Source: Flaccisagitta enflata (taxonomy: Eukaryota; Chaetognatha; Sagittoidea; Aphragmophora). From it: a stretch of DNA of 64,000 bases. The notes beneath the pieces are model-generated. The model had not been told where the DNA came from. It searched no databases and worked only from the letters and a program-made list of their open reading frames with translations. Below are positions 55,209-64,000 of the stretch, one piece after another (the stretch's first letter is position 1; the number at the start of each line of letters is the position of its first letter). The stretch covers positions 98,456,001-98,520,000 of the forward strand of contig OZ231127.1 in the NCBI GenBank assembly GCA_965153355.1, given 5' to 3'. The translations under genes and the position numbers were made by a program.

Positions 55209-55603
55209 TTTTTAGTCGCTACACGCGACTCTACACCCCACTTTGTCCGTCCGTCGGTCCGTCGGTCCATCCGTCGGTCCGTCCGTCGGTCCGTCCGTCG
55301 GTCCGTCACACTTTACTTTTTTTGTAATATAACGTCAACTCTTAGGTAATTTTAGGTCTTCTTTAGTCATTAACAGTTATTCTAAGTCATTTTGAGTCAT
55401 TTTAAGTCATTTTAAGTTATTTCGAGTCATTTTAAGTTATTTTAGGTCATTTTTGGTCATTAGGTTTTTTAGTCATTTTAAGTCCTTTTTGGACATTTTA
55501 AGTCATTTTAAGTCATTCTAAGTCATTCTAAGTCATTCTTAGTCATTCTAAGTCATTTTTACCCTGTAAATCTTGCACGCGACTTATAGGTGTTGGCCTT
55601 GTT
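55209..55603 (+). mobile_element. Helentron-like element, AGTCATT subtype
   Basis: TTTTTAGTCGCTACACGCGAC TCTACACCCC, GTCCGTCGGTCCGTCGG tetramers, CACTTTACTTTTTTTG, a 10-bp AAGTCATTTT repeat (55345-55555), 3' hairpin region TGTAAATCTTGCACGCGACTTATAGG, end GTTGGCCTTGTT at 55603. Confidence 0.88.
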
Positions 55604-55708
55604 TTATTGTCTCCAAGTCTCCATGGCAAAGCGAAGCACCACTTGTATTAAGCAGCATGCCAAGATTTGTGCAGTGAATAGGATATGCAAGGGGAATGAT
55701 TGTTTTGT

Positions 55709-55905
55709 GTTTTTAGTCGCGTGCTACGCGACTCTACACCCCGCTTTGTCGGTCCGTCCGTCCGTCGGTCCATTCGTCCGTCCGTCGGTCCGTCCGTCGG
55801 TCCATCCATCACACTTTATTTTTTTGGGTTTTTGGGTTTTTTGGCCTCACTGCTCCTGCCCAAATGATGGAGAGACCTCAATTATGGCCCCTGCCCACTA
55901 GGGTG
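55709..55905 (+). mobile_element. Helentron-like element, 3' truncated
   Basis: TTTTTAGTCGCGTGCTACGCGAC (stem GTCGCGT/ACGCGAC), GTCCGTCCGTCGGTCC tetramers, CACTGCTCCTGCCCAAATG, TATGGCCCCTGCCCACTAGGG, then loss of the terminal GTGTATCCGGCCTTGTT. Confidence 0.8.
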
Positions 55906-56084
55906 ACTTTAAGTATGCTCAAAATGGAATCTGGTCTTCCTCGCGGGAGAAATGTGACCAATTCCATCACTGAAGGTAACCCTAAAATCTGGTGGCGATC
56001 CAATAAACTTTGCCCATGCCGGCACACCCGCCCCTCATTTTAGAAGTGGTGGTGGTTGTAGCATTATAATCAAGATAACCTTAG

Positions 56085-56400
56085 TTCTAAAGCTCCTATC
56101 TTCAAAACGAATTGAGCAATTGAGCTCAACTTGAGCTCATTTAAAACAGAAGACTCAGCTTATTAAAGTTGAGGTCTTCAGTCCAATTTTATTAGGAGCA
56201 ACAGTCTACCAAAGTTGATGTTATTTCCCGAAAAATGGCAAAAATCCTAACAACTTCTAGAGCTCATAGCTCCTTAACGAATAAAGCAATTGAGCTCAAC
56301 TTGGGCTCATTTGAAAGAAAAGACTCAAGCTCTTTAAGAGGAGCCAAAGTTGAGGTCTGTAGCTTTATTCGTTTAGGAGCAGTATGCTTCTAAAGGTGAT
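56085..56400. repeat. Two diverged tandem copies, ~178-bp period
   Basis: GCAATTGAGCTCAACTTG, GCTCATTTGAAAGA/AAAACAGA, AAGACTCA and AAGTTGAGGTCT recur in the same order at ~56112 and ~56290. No coding function. Confidence 0.65.
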
Positions 56401-56402
56401 GC

Positions 56403-56646
56403 TTTTTAGTCGCGTCCTATGCGACTCTACAACCCGCTTCTTTGGTGCGTTGGTCCGTGCGTCCGTCGGTCCGTCGGTCCATCTGTCCGTCAGTCCGCCA
56501 GTCTGTCCGTCCGTCCGTCATGCTTTACTTTTTTGGGGTTTTTGCGGTCTTTGGCCTCACTGCTCCTGCCCAAATGATGGAGTGGCCTCAAATATGGCCC
56601 CTGCCCACCCGCACGCGACTTGGGTAGCCGTTTATCCGGCCTTGTT
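56403..56646 (+). mobile_element. Helentron-like element
   Basis: TTTTTAGTCGCGTCCTATGCGAC, GGTCCGTGCGTCCGTCGG tetramers, CACTGCTCCTGCCCAAATGA, TATGGCCCCTGCCCACCC, GCACGCGACTTGGGTAGCCG, end TTTATCCGGCCTTGTT. Complete, ~244 bp. Confidence 0.88.
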
Positions 56647-56885
56647 TCATGGGAAATAACACTAACCAATATGATTTGTCCAACCAGCTTATGATGTGTC
56701 TTATTCCAATCCATGCATGTATCTAATTCTGCGTCAAACATCAAAATGGGAATTGCCCCCACCGCTCCCTTGTTTACAGATTATTTAACTATTGAGCTTG
56801 TTAATGGTAATCAAATGTTTGCCATTTGTTAATTCAGTACATCACAAAACAGATGACCGGTTTGCACTATGAAACCTATTTAAGA

Positions 56886-56901
56886 CTCTCTCTCTCTCTC
56901 T

Positions 56902-56952
<51 letters not shown>
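56886..56952. repeat. (CT)n microsatellite
   Basis: CT run with TTTCTCTTTC interruption, followed by CCCCTCCCCCTCCCCC. Confidence 0.9.
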
Positions 56953-56956
<4 letters not shown>

Positions 56957-57014
56957 CCTCCCCCTCCCCCTGAACGCTTGCCATCACTTTATCCAAACAT
57001 CTGGATGGAGACAT

Positions 57015-57158
57015 AACAAGGCCAACACCTATAAGTCGCGTGCGAGACTTACAAATTTTTAAATGACTTAGAATGACTTAGAATTAGTTAGAATGACTTC
57101 GAATGACTTTCAATGACTTCGAATGACTTGCACGCGACTTAAAGGTCTTGGCCTTGTT
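57015..57158. mobile_element. Two Helentron-like 3' ends in inverted orientation
   Basis: The left boundary AACAAGGCCAACACCTATAAG, then TCGCGTGCGAGACTTACA, is the reverse complement of the family 3' end. The right boundary GCACGCGACTTAAAGG, TCTTGGCCTTGTT is the same 3' end in plus orientation. Only ATGACTTAGA/AATGACTTCG repeats lie between. No 5' hairpin on either side. Confidence 0.8.
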
Positions 57159-58971
57159 TCTCTTAATTCTCCCACTTTCAACACTCTACTACCAGAGCTA
57201 TTGCGCCACAAGCAACGAGTAGAAATAAATAATGAGTTCTGTTTTCAATCACTTGATATAGAATTTTATGTTCACACAGTACCTTTGACCATCAGCTTCT
57301 AGCAAAACTAAAGCTTCAGGTTCTCCATTCTTTCAGTAAGAATATAGAACTTTGTGGCTTGATTTGTTTTGAAATGACATTAGTATAGAGTTAACTGGTC
57401 ATGTTTTCTATCAAGCAAAATATCACAATTTTTGGCTCGTTCTGTATGAAAAGAGCTAGAAATATTGGATTAGGCCCAAATTGAAAAAACAAAAAATCTT
57501 TCAATAATCTCACTGATAAATTGTTTTTATCATTGATAAAATTTGCAAAATATTAATGATAACGGGTCTTACATAAAAAAGTACAAATTTTCCTAAGGAG
57601 ATCCAAAGGAATTTTGTACTTTTTTATGTAATACCTGTTAAAACTGGAAAATTTTTTATGCGCCTCACTGTATATGAAAGTTGAAACAACATTGCCCTCA
57701 TAAAAGGCCAGAATTCTCCAATATACAACGGATGAAAGCCTTGCAAGCTTTCAATGGTGTTTATTACGGATTGCTCACAACTATCCTTTACTTCTGACTA
57801 ACAAAATGGTTACCTGACAAAACTATCTGCTTGACTGCATACCACATTAGTATGAATGGAATGGAATGGAAGGGGAAACTGACAAAGTCGTGGAGGATAG
57901 TGGGCGAGGTGAGGGATAACTGTTATTTCCTGTTATTTCTCATCTTGCTCGCCATATTGAAGTTGAGACTGATTAACGCGTTTCTCTGATTTTCTGATTT
58001 TATTTTTATTTATCTTTGAAATTGTGTGCTTCTGTCGCTCATTATGCTGACGAATTAAAAGATCACTTATATTTGTCCTAGAGTCATACAAACATACAGG
58101 CAGACTAAACGAAGTACTATAAACTACCGGGAGGGTTTAGTCATCTTCATTCAGTTGGTAAACACAAAATACAATCTTGGAAAAGAGTATACCGACACCT
58201 AGGCAATTCAGTGATTAATTCGCTAGGCAATGACTAAAACCTTATACTTAAAGTGCAGGAGGGTATTATGATGTCTTTACCTTAATGAGAATTCGAGTTT
58301 TCCATATTTCAAGCACTCTATATAGCTTTTTTTTTCGTAAAGGTTGATTAGGTTTCACATATCATTAACTAACTTTGCTGAATCAATCATTCTGGTTATA
58401 GTTTCATTGTTATACTTGTAACTTCAAAACGATTAAAGCTACAGAAACCAGATTGCGCTTATCTTAAAGATTTTTTGATGGAGTTTAATTTGCTTTTTTT
58501 ACATAAGTGTTTGGCTTTTCTAGAGGCCAAGATATCCTCAGTTGAAACTGTTATTAAAAAAACAATTTTTTCATGCTTGATTTTTTCTGCATTTTCAAAA
58601 ATGAATGTTTTCATTCTTTTACTTGCCATTTCTGAATGGCTAAAGCTATAAGAACCAGATTCCATTCATTCTGAAGATAATTTGACAAAATCTAATTTTT
58701 TTTTTAAATTCTAAAAGCAAAGACATCTTAAGTTGAAGGTGTCGGTATACTTATTTCCAAAGTGGTATCTTACAAAAATTACCATCAAAGATTACCGATA
58801 AACTGATGGATGTTCTTACACTAGCAATATTGATTAGAAAACCATACCTTTAGTGGCAAGAATCGAGGTACAACCAACTTTCCCCCATTTGAATGTGTAA
58901 CAAATAATTGGTAAGTTGCTCTAAATTCGAACACAATCATTCTGTCCCTTTACTTATTTCTATTCCTACAG
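57159..58971 (+). other. SLC18 intron, remaining part
   Basis: No exon or frame with a domain. A hairpin at 57569-57631 has ~24-base arms beginning TTACATAAAAAAGTACAAA, inside a decayed AT-rich repeat. The rest is unassigned. Confidence 0.5.
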
Positions 58972-59122
58972 AGAAGATAAACCTGGAAGATTCCCATGGC
59001 AAGAATACACCACACCGAAAAAGATCAACCGAAAAGTCGAGCCTTTTGTTCGCCTCAAAACCAATGGTACAAATCATCATTGACCCAATAGTTGGATGGC
59101 TCACTGGCAAAATTGGTTACAG
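58972..59122 (+). CDS. SLC18A: SLC18 vesicular amine transporter, second exon (TM2)
   Basis: 151 bases between TTCTATTCCTACAG and CAG|GTGATT. Joined in phase 1 to the exon at 50246-50699 it continues ...NFLF-EKINLED, finishing the luminal loop and entering TM2 with SSLLFASKPMVQIIIDP and IVGWLTGKIGYR. This is the most conserved stretch of SLC18A proteins (LLFASK, VQ, NP/DP, G, GY). It ends in phase 2. Reading on into the intron gives TGA at once (TAC-AGG-TGA), so correct use of this donor is required. Later exons (TM3-TM12) are not found up to 64000 and should lie further right. Confidence 0.88.
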
Positions 59123-60370
59123 GTGATTACTGGCAAAATCTTTTACAGTTGATTACTGGCAAAATCGGTTACAGGTGATTACTGGTAAAATCGGTTACAG
59201 GTGATTACTGGCAAAATTGGTTACAGGTGATAACTGAGAAAACTGGTTACAGGTGATTACTGAGAAAACTGGTTACAGGTGATTAATGAGAAAACTGGTT
59301 ACAGGTGATTACTGAGAAAACTGGTTACAGGTGATTACTGAGAAAACTGGTTACAGGTGATTACTGAGAAAACTGGTTACAGGTGATTACTGAGAAAACT
59401 GGTTACAGGTGATTACTGAGAAAACTGGTTACAGGTGATTACTGAGAAAACTGGTTACAGGTGATTACTGAGAAAACTGGTTAGAGGTGATTACTGGCAA
59501 AATTGGTTACAGGTAATTACTGGCAAAATCGGCTTCAGGTGATTACTGGCAAAATCGATTACAGGTGTTTACTGAGAAAACTGGTTACAGGTGATTACTG
59601 AGAAAACTGGTTACAGGTGAATACTGAGAAAACTGGTTACAGGTGATTACTGGCAAAATCAGTTACAGGTGATTACTGAGAAAACTGGTTACAGGTGATT
59701 ACTGAGCAAACTGGTTACAGGTGAATACTGAGAAAACTGGTTACAGGTGATTAGTGGCAAAATCAGTTACAGGTGATTACTGGCATGATTGGTAACAGGT
59801 GATTACTGGCATTATCAGTTACCGGTGATTACTGAGAAAACAGGTTACAGGTGATTTCTGAGAAAACTGGTTACAGGTGATTACTGAGAAAACTGGTTAC
59901 AGGTGATTACTGGCAAAATCATTTACAGGTGATTACTGGCATGATTGGTAACAGGTGATTACTGGCATTATCAGTTACTGGTGATTACTGAGAAAACAGG
60001 TTACAGGTGATTTCTGAGAAAACTGGTTACAGGTGATTACTGAGAAAACTGGTTACAGGTGATTACTGAGAAAACTGGTTACAGGAGATTACTGAGAAAA
60101 CTGGTTACAGGTGATTATTGAGAAAACTGGTTACAGGTGATTACCAGCAAAATCGGTTACAGGTGATTACTGGCAAAATTGGTTACAGGTGATTACTAGC
60201 AAAATCAGTTACAGGTGATTACTGAGAAAACTGGTTACAGGTGATTACTGAGAAAACTGGTTACAGGTGATTACTGAGAAAACTGGTTACAGGTGATTAC
60301 TGAGAAAACTGGTTACAGGTGATTACTGAGAAAACTGGTTACAGGTGATTACTAAGAAAACTGGTTACAG
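59123..60370 (+). repeat. 26-bp minisatellite made from the exon 2 splice donor
   Basis: From the exon end (59122) to the last TTACAG (60370) is 1,248 bases, exactly 48 periods of 26. The unit GGTTACAG|GTGATTACTGAGAAAACT joins about 16 bases derived from the exon's 3' end (ACTGGCAAAATTGGTTACAG) to the first intron bases. Most units keep CAG|GTGATT, a usable U1 site. The early units keep the exon-like GGCAAAATTGG, later ones mostly GAGAAAACTGG. The final copy continues as CAG|GTAGAG. Confidence 0.95.
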
Positions 60371-60649
60371 GTAGAGTTTACCTATACCCTTTTTTATACG
60401 CCACCTCTACCGGAAGTGGCAGACGAGACGCAAAAACGTATTTGGCGCCAAAATGAGTTTCCTATTGGCGTTTTTCAGGTTTTTCAATTGGCAATGAAGG
60501 AGTAGTAAGATTGAGAGAATTCGTAGTGGATTTTCTGTGATCATTTAGAAAATTTATTAAAAATTTCCAGAAATTTTTTGATAGCATTCATTTTTCACTT
60601 CACTTTTCACTTTTCACTTTTCACTTTTTTTGTTTTTTTTTTCTTTTTT

Positions 60650-60681
<32 letters not shown>

Positions 60682-61038
60682 TTTTTTTTAATTTTTTAGT
60701 TTTCATTTTTTTATTTTTATGTTCATTACTTTTTACTTTTTTTTTCTCTTCAATGTACCATGCTTTTAATAATTCTGTTGTCACTTTTTTTTACCTTAAT
60801 CATTTATATTTAATGTTTTTTTACTCATATTTTGTCAATCAAATTCTTTGTAATTATCTTATTTGTTATATTTCATAGTTATATATATTGTACCAGTTGA
60901 TTTGTTTTGATAAAACAGAAAATAGAGTAAAATAAATGATCGATGATTCTCCCTCATGCTTATATCAATATTGGATCATCACAAAAGAAATGCTAAAATG
61001 AGTACAGAATCTAGTTCTTCTTGTCTATGTCTGTTTGT
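60371..61038. other. Unassigned SLC18 intron DNA
   Basis: T-rich tract with (TTTTCAC)n and (TTTTTCA)n patches at 60590-60690. No exon recognised. Confidence 0.5.
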
Positions 61039-61039
61039 G

Positions 61040-61114
<75 letters not shown>
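61039..61114. repeat. (CT)n microsatellite
   Basis: Pure CT run. Confidence 0.95.
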
Positions 61115-61117
<3 letters not shown>

Positions 61118-61248
61118 TCGCTATCTCTCACTCTCTTTTACTTTGCACCTGGATAATGCCATTCCGACTTTTGTGGACCATAGTTAGATAGTCAGCCCAT
61201 GGTTATATCGATCCTTTGGTTACATGAAGTGACGACCAAAGCGATCGT

Positions 61249-61313
<65 letters not shown>
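61249..61313. repeat. (CT)n microsatellite
   Basis: Pure CT run, second of three within 0.5 kb. Confidence 0.95.
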
Positions 61314-61315
<2 letters not shown>

Positions 61316-61433
61316 ACAACAAAGAAAGAATATCAAAGGACCCATAGATGAGACTGAGTGGCAAGAAAAAATCAAGTGGCCAATCATCATTTCATGAATT
61401 CCTTCATTCTGTTCAGGGCTCGATCTCAGTCTG

Positions 61434-61435
<2 letters not shown>

Positions 61436-61518
<83 letters not shown>
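61436..61518. repeat. (CT)n microsatellite
   Basis: Pure CT run ending in a T tract. Confidence 0.95.
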
Positions 61519-61526
<8 letters not shown>

Positions 61527-61864
61527 TTTTTATTGAGAACATTTGAATAAAAAAACACCACCATGCTTTGCTCAAGTAGTTTCCTAAAGAGTCAACAATG
61601 GAACAGGCACTGGAAAACTCATTTCATCTTAATAAATAGTAGTAGTAGTAATACTACTAAAAAAGACGTTAATAAAATAAATGGAGGGGTTGGTTATAAT
61701 GAACCTGCTGTTGATAGGATGACAAAATAATAGAAGATAAGGCTGATTGAAGATATTTGAGTTTCGAGAATTTAAATCAGTTTCACTCCTTTTATTTTGC
61801 TGAGGTTATCAATTTCAAACGGGAGCAATCGGGAATTGTGATTGTAGTCGAGTTGCGTGGATTC

Positions 61865-61866
<2 letters not shown>

Positions 61867-61930
<64 letters not shown>
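61867..61930. repeat. (GA)n microsatellite
   Basis: Pure GA run. Confidence 0.95.
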
Positions 61931-61932
<2 letters not shown>

Positions 61933-62560
61933 TTTTATCTCTTTTAAGTATCTATCTGTAGTTATAACCAAACTGCAGAATTAAGCGTCTTTGTTTCCAC
62001 AATTTATCGACGGAGAATTGCAGAGATTCAATTTCCCTTTTTTTCTCGAAAGGGAGAAATAAAAGTCCAGAGTTCTTTTCTTTACGAAGGATTTAATGTA
62101 AGTGAATCATTCCAAATTTCAATCAAACAAGAAAACATAAATTAGAAAGAAAAAGTTATTACAAAAAGAAAGATTACATTCTTTATCGGCAACAATTGTT
62201 ATTCTTAGGCGGCATTGGAATAAAGACTGAAATAAGACGAAGGCCGCCAAAATTGAGAAGGCAACGTGATTCTTACAAAAAGGAGAAAATGAGAATTGAC
62301 CAGTCAGAAAGGAATTTGACTTTTAAAAAGGGAGAAAGAATACGTTGAGAAAACTGACGAAGGACAAATTGTTAATACAGTATGAATTATCAAAAGTGCT
62401 TTTACAGAGATACAGTTTCTTTTCTCTAAATTGCTAATCGCGTTTTTTATATTTGGCCCCAAAAAACCGATTTGAGGTTTTTTCAAAAAAGATACAAAAA
62501 TACAACAATTGATTCAATAATTGATTGACGTTGATCTAAAAACAAACGTTAGACATCACA
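61931..62560 (-). repeat. Candidate 3' LTR of the BEL/Pao element (start only)
   Basis: On the minus strand TGTGATGTCTAACG begins at 62560, two bases after the pol stop codon, where a BEL LTR is expected. The far end cannot be fixed without the 5' LTR, which lies outside the window. No other feature is seen in this span. Confidence 0.35.
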
Positions 62561-62561
62561 A

Positions 62562-64000
62562 TTAATCTTCACATCCTTCGAGTAAGACCAAATTCTGTAT
62601 TGGTCTCTTGATTGTTTTTCCTTTGTTATCTTGAAGTGTGACAGAACGAACATGTCCATCACGACCTACATGAGTTTCCTTAACCCTAGCTAAGGGCCAA
62701 AGATGACGTTTGAGATTTTCTTTCTTGAGAAGAACAAGAGATCCAGGAGTGATATTTTTTGATCCTTGATGTCACTTTTGACGTGGTTGAAGGGTGGGTA
62801 CGTACTCATTTACCCATCGTTTCGTCCAATTCTCCTGAAGACTTTTGAGATACTTCAGTCTCGCAGAGAATGCCATTTTGGACGGAGGAATGTCCGGCCA
62901 TGGGTCCGTCGGTTGTTGAAGAGGTCTGCCAATAAGCATCTCAGCAGGAGTAAGCGGAACTTGATCCGGGTCATCCACTATCGGTGTAAGTGGACGGGAG
63001 TTGATTTGCTCTTCAATTCGAATGATGAGCGTCGCAAGTTCCTTGTCTGTGATGAGAGATTGTCCTAAAACTTTCTTCATCGGAGTTTTGATGCTTCTCA
63101 CAAGGCGTTCCCAGAAGCCTCCCCACCAAGGAGCAGCTGGTGGATTGAATTGCCAAATCACGTCAGGCAATTCCTTCGCCGCCTTTTTGAACGTTGAAGC
63201 ATTATCGCTGTAGATGTTGAGAGGTTTTCCTCGTCGAGAGGAAAAACGCGTGAATGCCATCAAAAATTCTTCAGTGGACTGATCATTCACAATCTCCAAA
63301 TGTACACCACGGGTTGATGCACAAGTAAAGAGGCAAATCCAACGCTTCTCCGCTTGAGAAGTTGAATCTCTCCTTGGTTTGATGAGAAGAGGTCCAGCGT
63401 AATCCAATCCGACATGAGAGAAAGGTGGCAACGCCGTTTTCCTGAAATCGGGTAAATCAGCCATCATTTGTTGACACATTGGCTTGTTGATCCGTTTGCA
63501 TGTCATGCAAGATTGTGTTTCGGCCTTCACGGTTGTCATTCCTTTGATGACCCAATATTTTTGACGCAGAATTGCCAACGTCTGGTTTGATCCCGTATGA
63601 AGATTTGAGATGTGAACATCTCTGATGAGAAGTCGGGTGAGATGAGATTTGTTTGGAAGAATGATGATGTTTTTGTTCACTCTTCCACTCATTTTGATCA
63701 AACCGTCTTCCAAGATTGGATTGAATTGGATCAATCGAGAGTTTCGTGGAATGGCACGATTCTTCTGAAGGCATTCATATTCTTCAGAAAAGAAGGTTTT
63801 TTGCTCTTGGCTGATGAGCTTTGCTAATGCCCTTTTCCGCTGTTGAGCAATCGAGTCATTCCCCCTCGCCCCCAAAGGGCTACAAAAGCGAATCACGTAC
63901 ATCATGATCCGCACCAGCTTTTCCAAAGAGCTGTAACGTTCCAAACTGATGACAGGTTCACGAACCTGTGTGATATTGACTGCCACTTTCCTTTGTTCAA
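62562..64000 (-). pseudogene. pol: BEL/Pao retrotransposon pol, integrase part, cut by window edge
   Basis: Minus-strand frame running off the right edge. It inserts element DNA into the genome. Order: RNase H/linker region, integrase zinc finger (H-x4-H in VHISNLH, CMTC), then the DDE core HVGLDYAGPL, IYSDNASTF and GGFWERLVRSIK, then the BEL-typical RPLTPIVDDPDQVPLTPAEML. A TGA at 62774-62772 follows LQPRQK. The same frame continues for 69 more codons with the usual C-terminal domain (PGSLVLLKKENL, WPLARVKETHVGRDG, RPIQNLVLLEG) to TAA 62562. A conserved Trp is common at that place in BEL proteins, so TGG to TGA is the likely lesion. GTG at 63986 is only an internal codon. Confidence 0.9.

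Larger units (their letters stand above)
50700..58971 (+). other. Intron of the SLC18 gene (8.27 kb)
   Basis: The donor G|GTGAGT (50700) and the acceptor TTCTATTCCTACAG (ending 58971) are strong, and the joined codon is GAG. The intron carries an antisense Penelope-like element (51170-54771), four Helentron-like copies, a (CT)n tract and the hairpin at 57569. No further exon is evident inside it. Confidence 0.8.

Noticed and set aside
59123-60370. CRISPR-like appearance of a regular array
   Set aside because: Units are directly tandem with no unique spacers, in a eukaryotic intron. It is a minisatellite.

Overview
The window is repeat-dominated, gene-poor, AT-leaning animal nuclear DNA. It has very long (CT/GA)n, (GT/CA)n and tetranucleotide microsatellites, spliced exons, and metazoan-type retroelements (a Penelope-like element, non-LTR elements, BEL/Pao, and a Ty3-like gag). 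The only recognisable host gene encodes a vesicular amine transporter of the SLC18 family, so the source is a metazoan, probably an invertebrate. I cannot name the phylum from sequence alone.

Layout. 0-31 kb: no host gene. This stretch is a mosaic of short non-autonomous elements: (a) a family of more than 20 Helentron/HINE-like elements in the window, with a 5' hairpin, a (GTCC/GTCG)n core and a 3' end in CCTTGTT; (b) a foldback family with termini GGGCAGCGGCCCC and tandem-repeat interiors; (c) a TIR family beginning GGGCGTGTTTCTAG; (d) several TA-flanked Tc1/mariner- or pogo-like elements. There is also a 110-bp satellite array (6.4-7.7 kb) and a 1,896-bp segmental tandem duplication (20.0-23.8 kb). 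32-36 kb: a broken LINE copy carrying two nested insertions. 37.8-42.2 kb: a complete, young LTR retrotransposon that encodes only gag, with matching 5-bp target duplications. 44-50 kb: two more decayed copies of the same LINE family embedded in microsatellites, then a hAT-type MITE with a perfect 8-bp target duplication.

50.2-59.1 kb: two exons of the SLC18 gene on the + strand, joined by an intron of about 8.3 kb. That intron contains, in antisense, a nearly complete Penelope-like element (51.2-54.8 kb) with an N-terminal OTU-like domain, a reverse transcriptase, a GIY-YIG endonuclease and a candidate hammerhead ribozyme. The exon 2 splice donor has been amplified into a 26-bp minisatellite of exactly 48 periods (59.1-60.4 kb). 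62.5-64.0 kb: the C-terminal part of a BEL/Pao pol gene, antisense and running off the right edge.

The only genes that act together are within elements: OTU, RT and endonuclease in the Penelope element, and gag with its LTRs and primer site in the LTR element, which must borrow pol from elsewhere. The remaining SLC18 exons are expected beyond the right edge.
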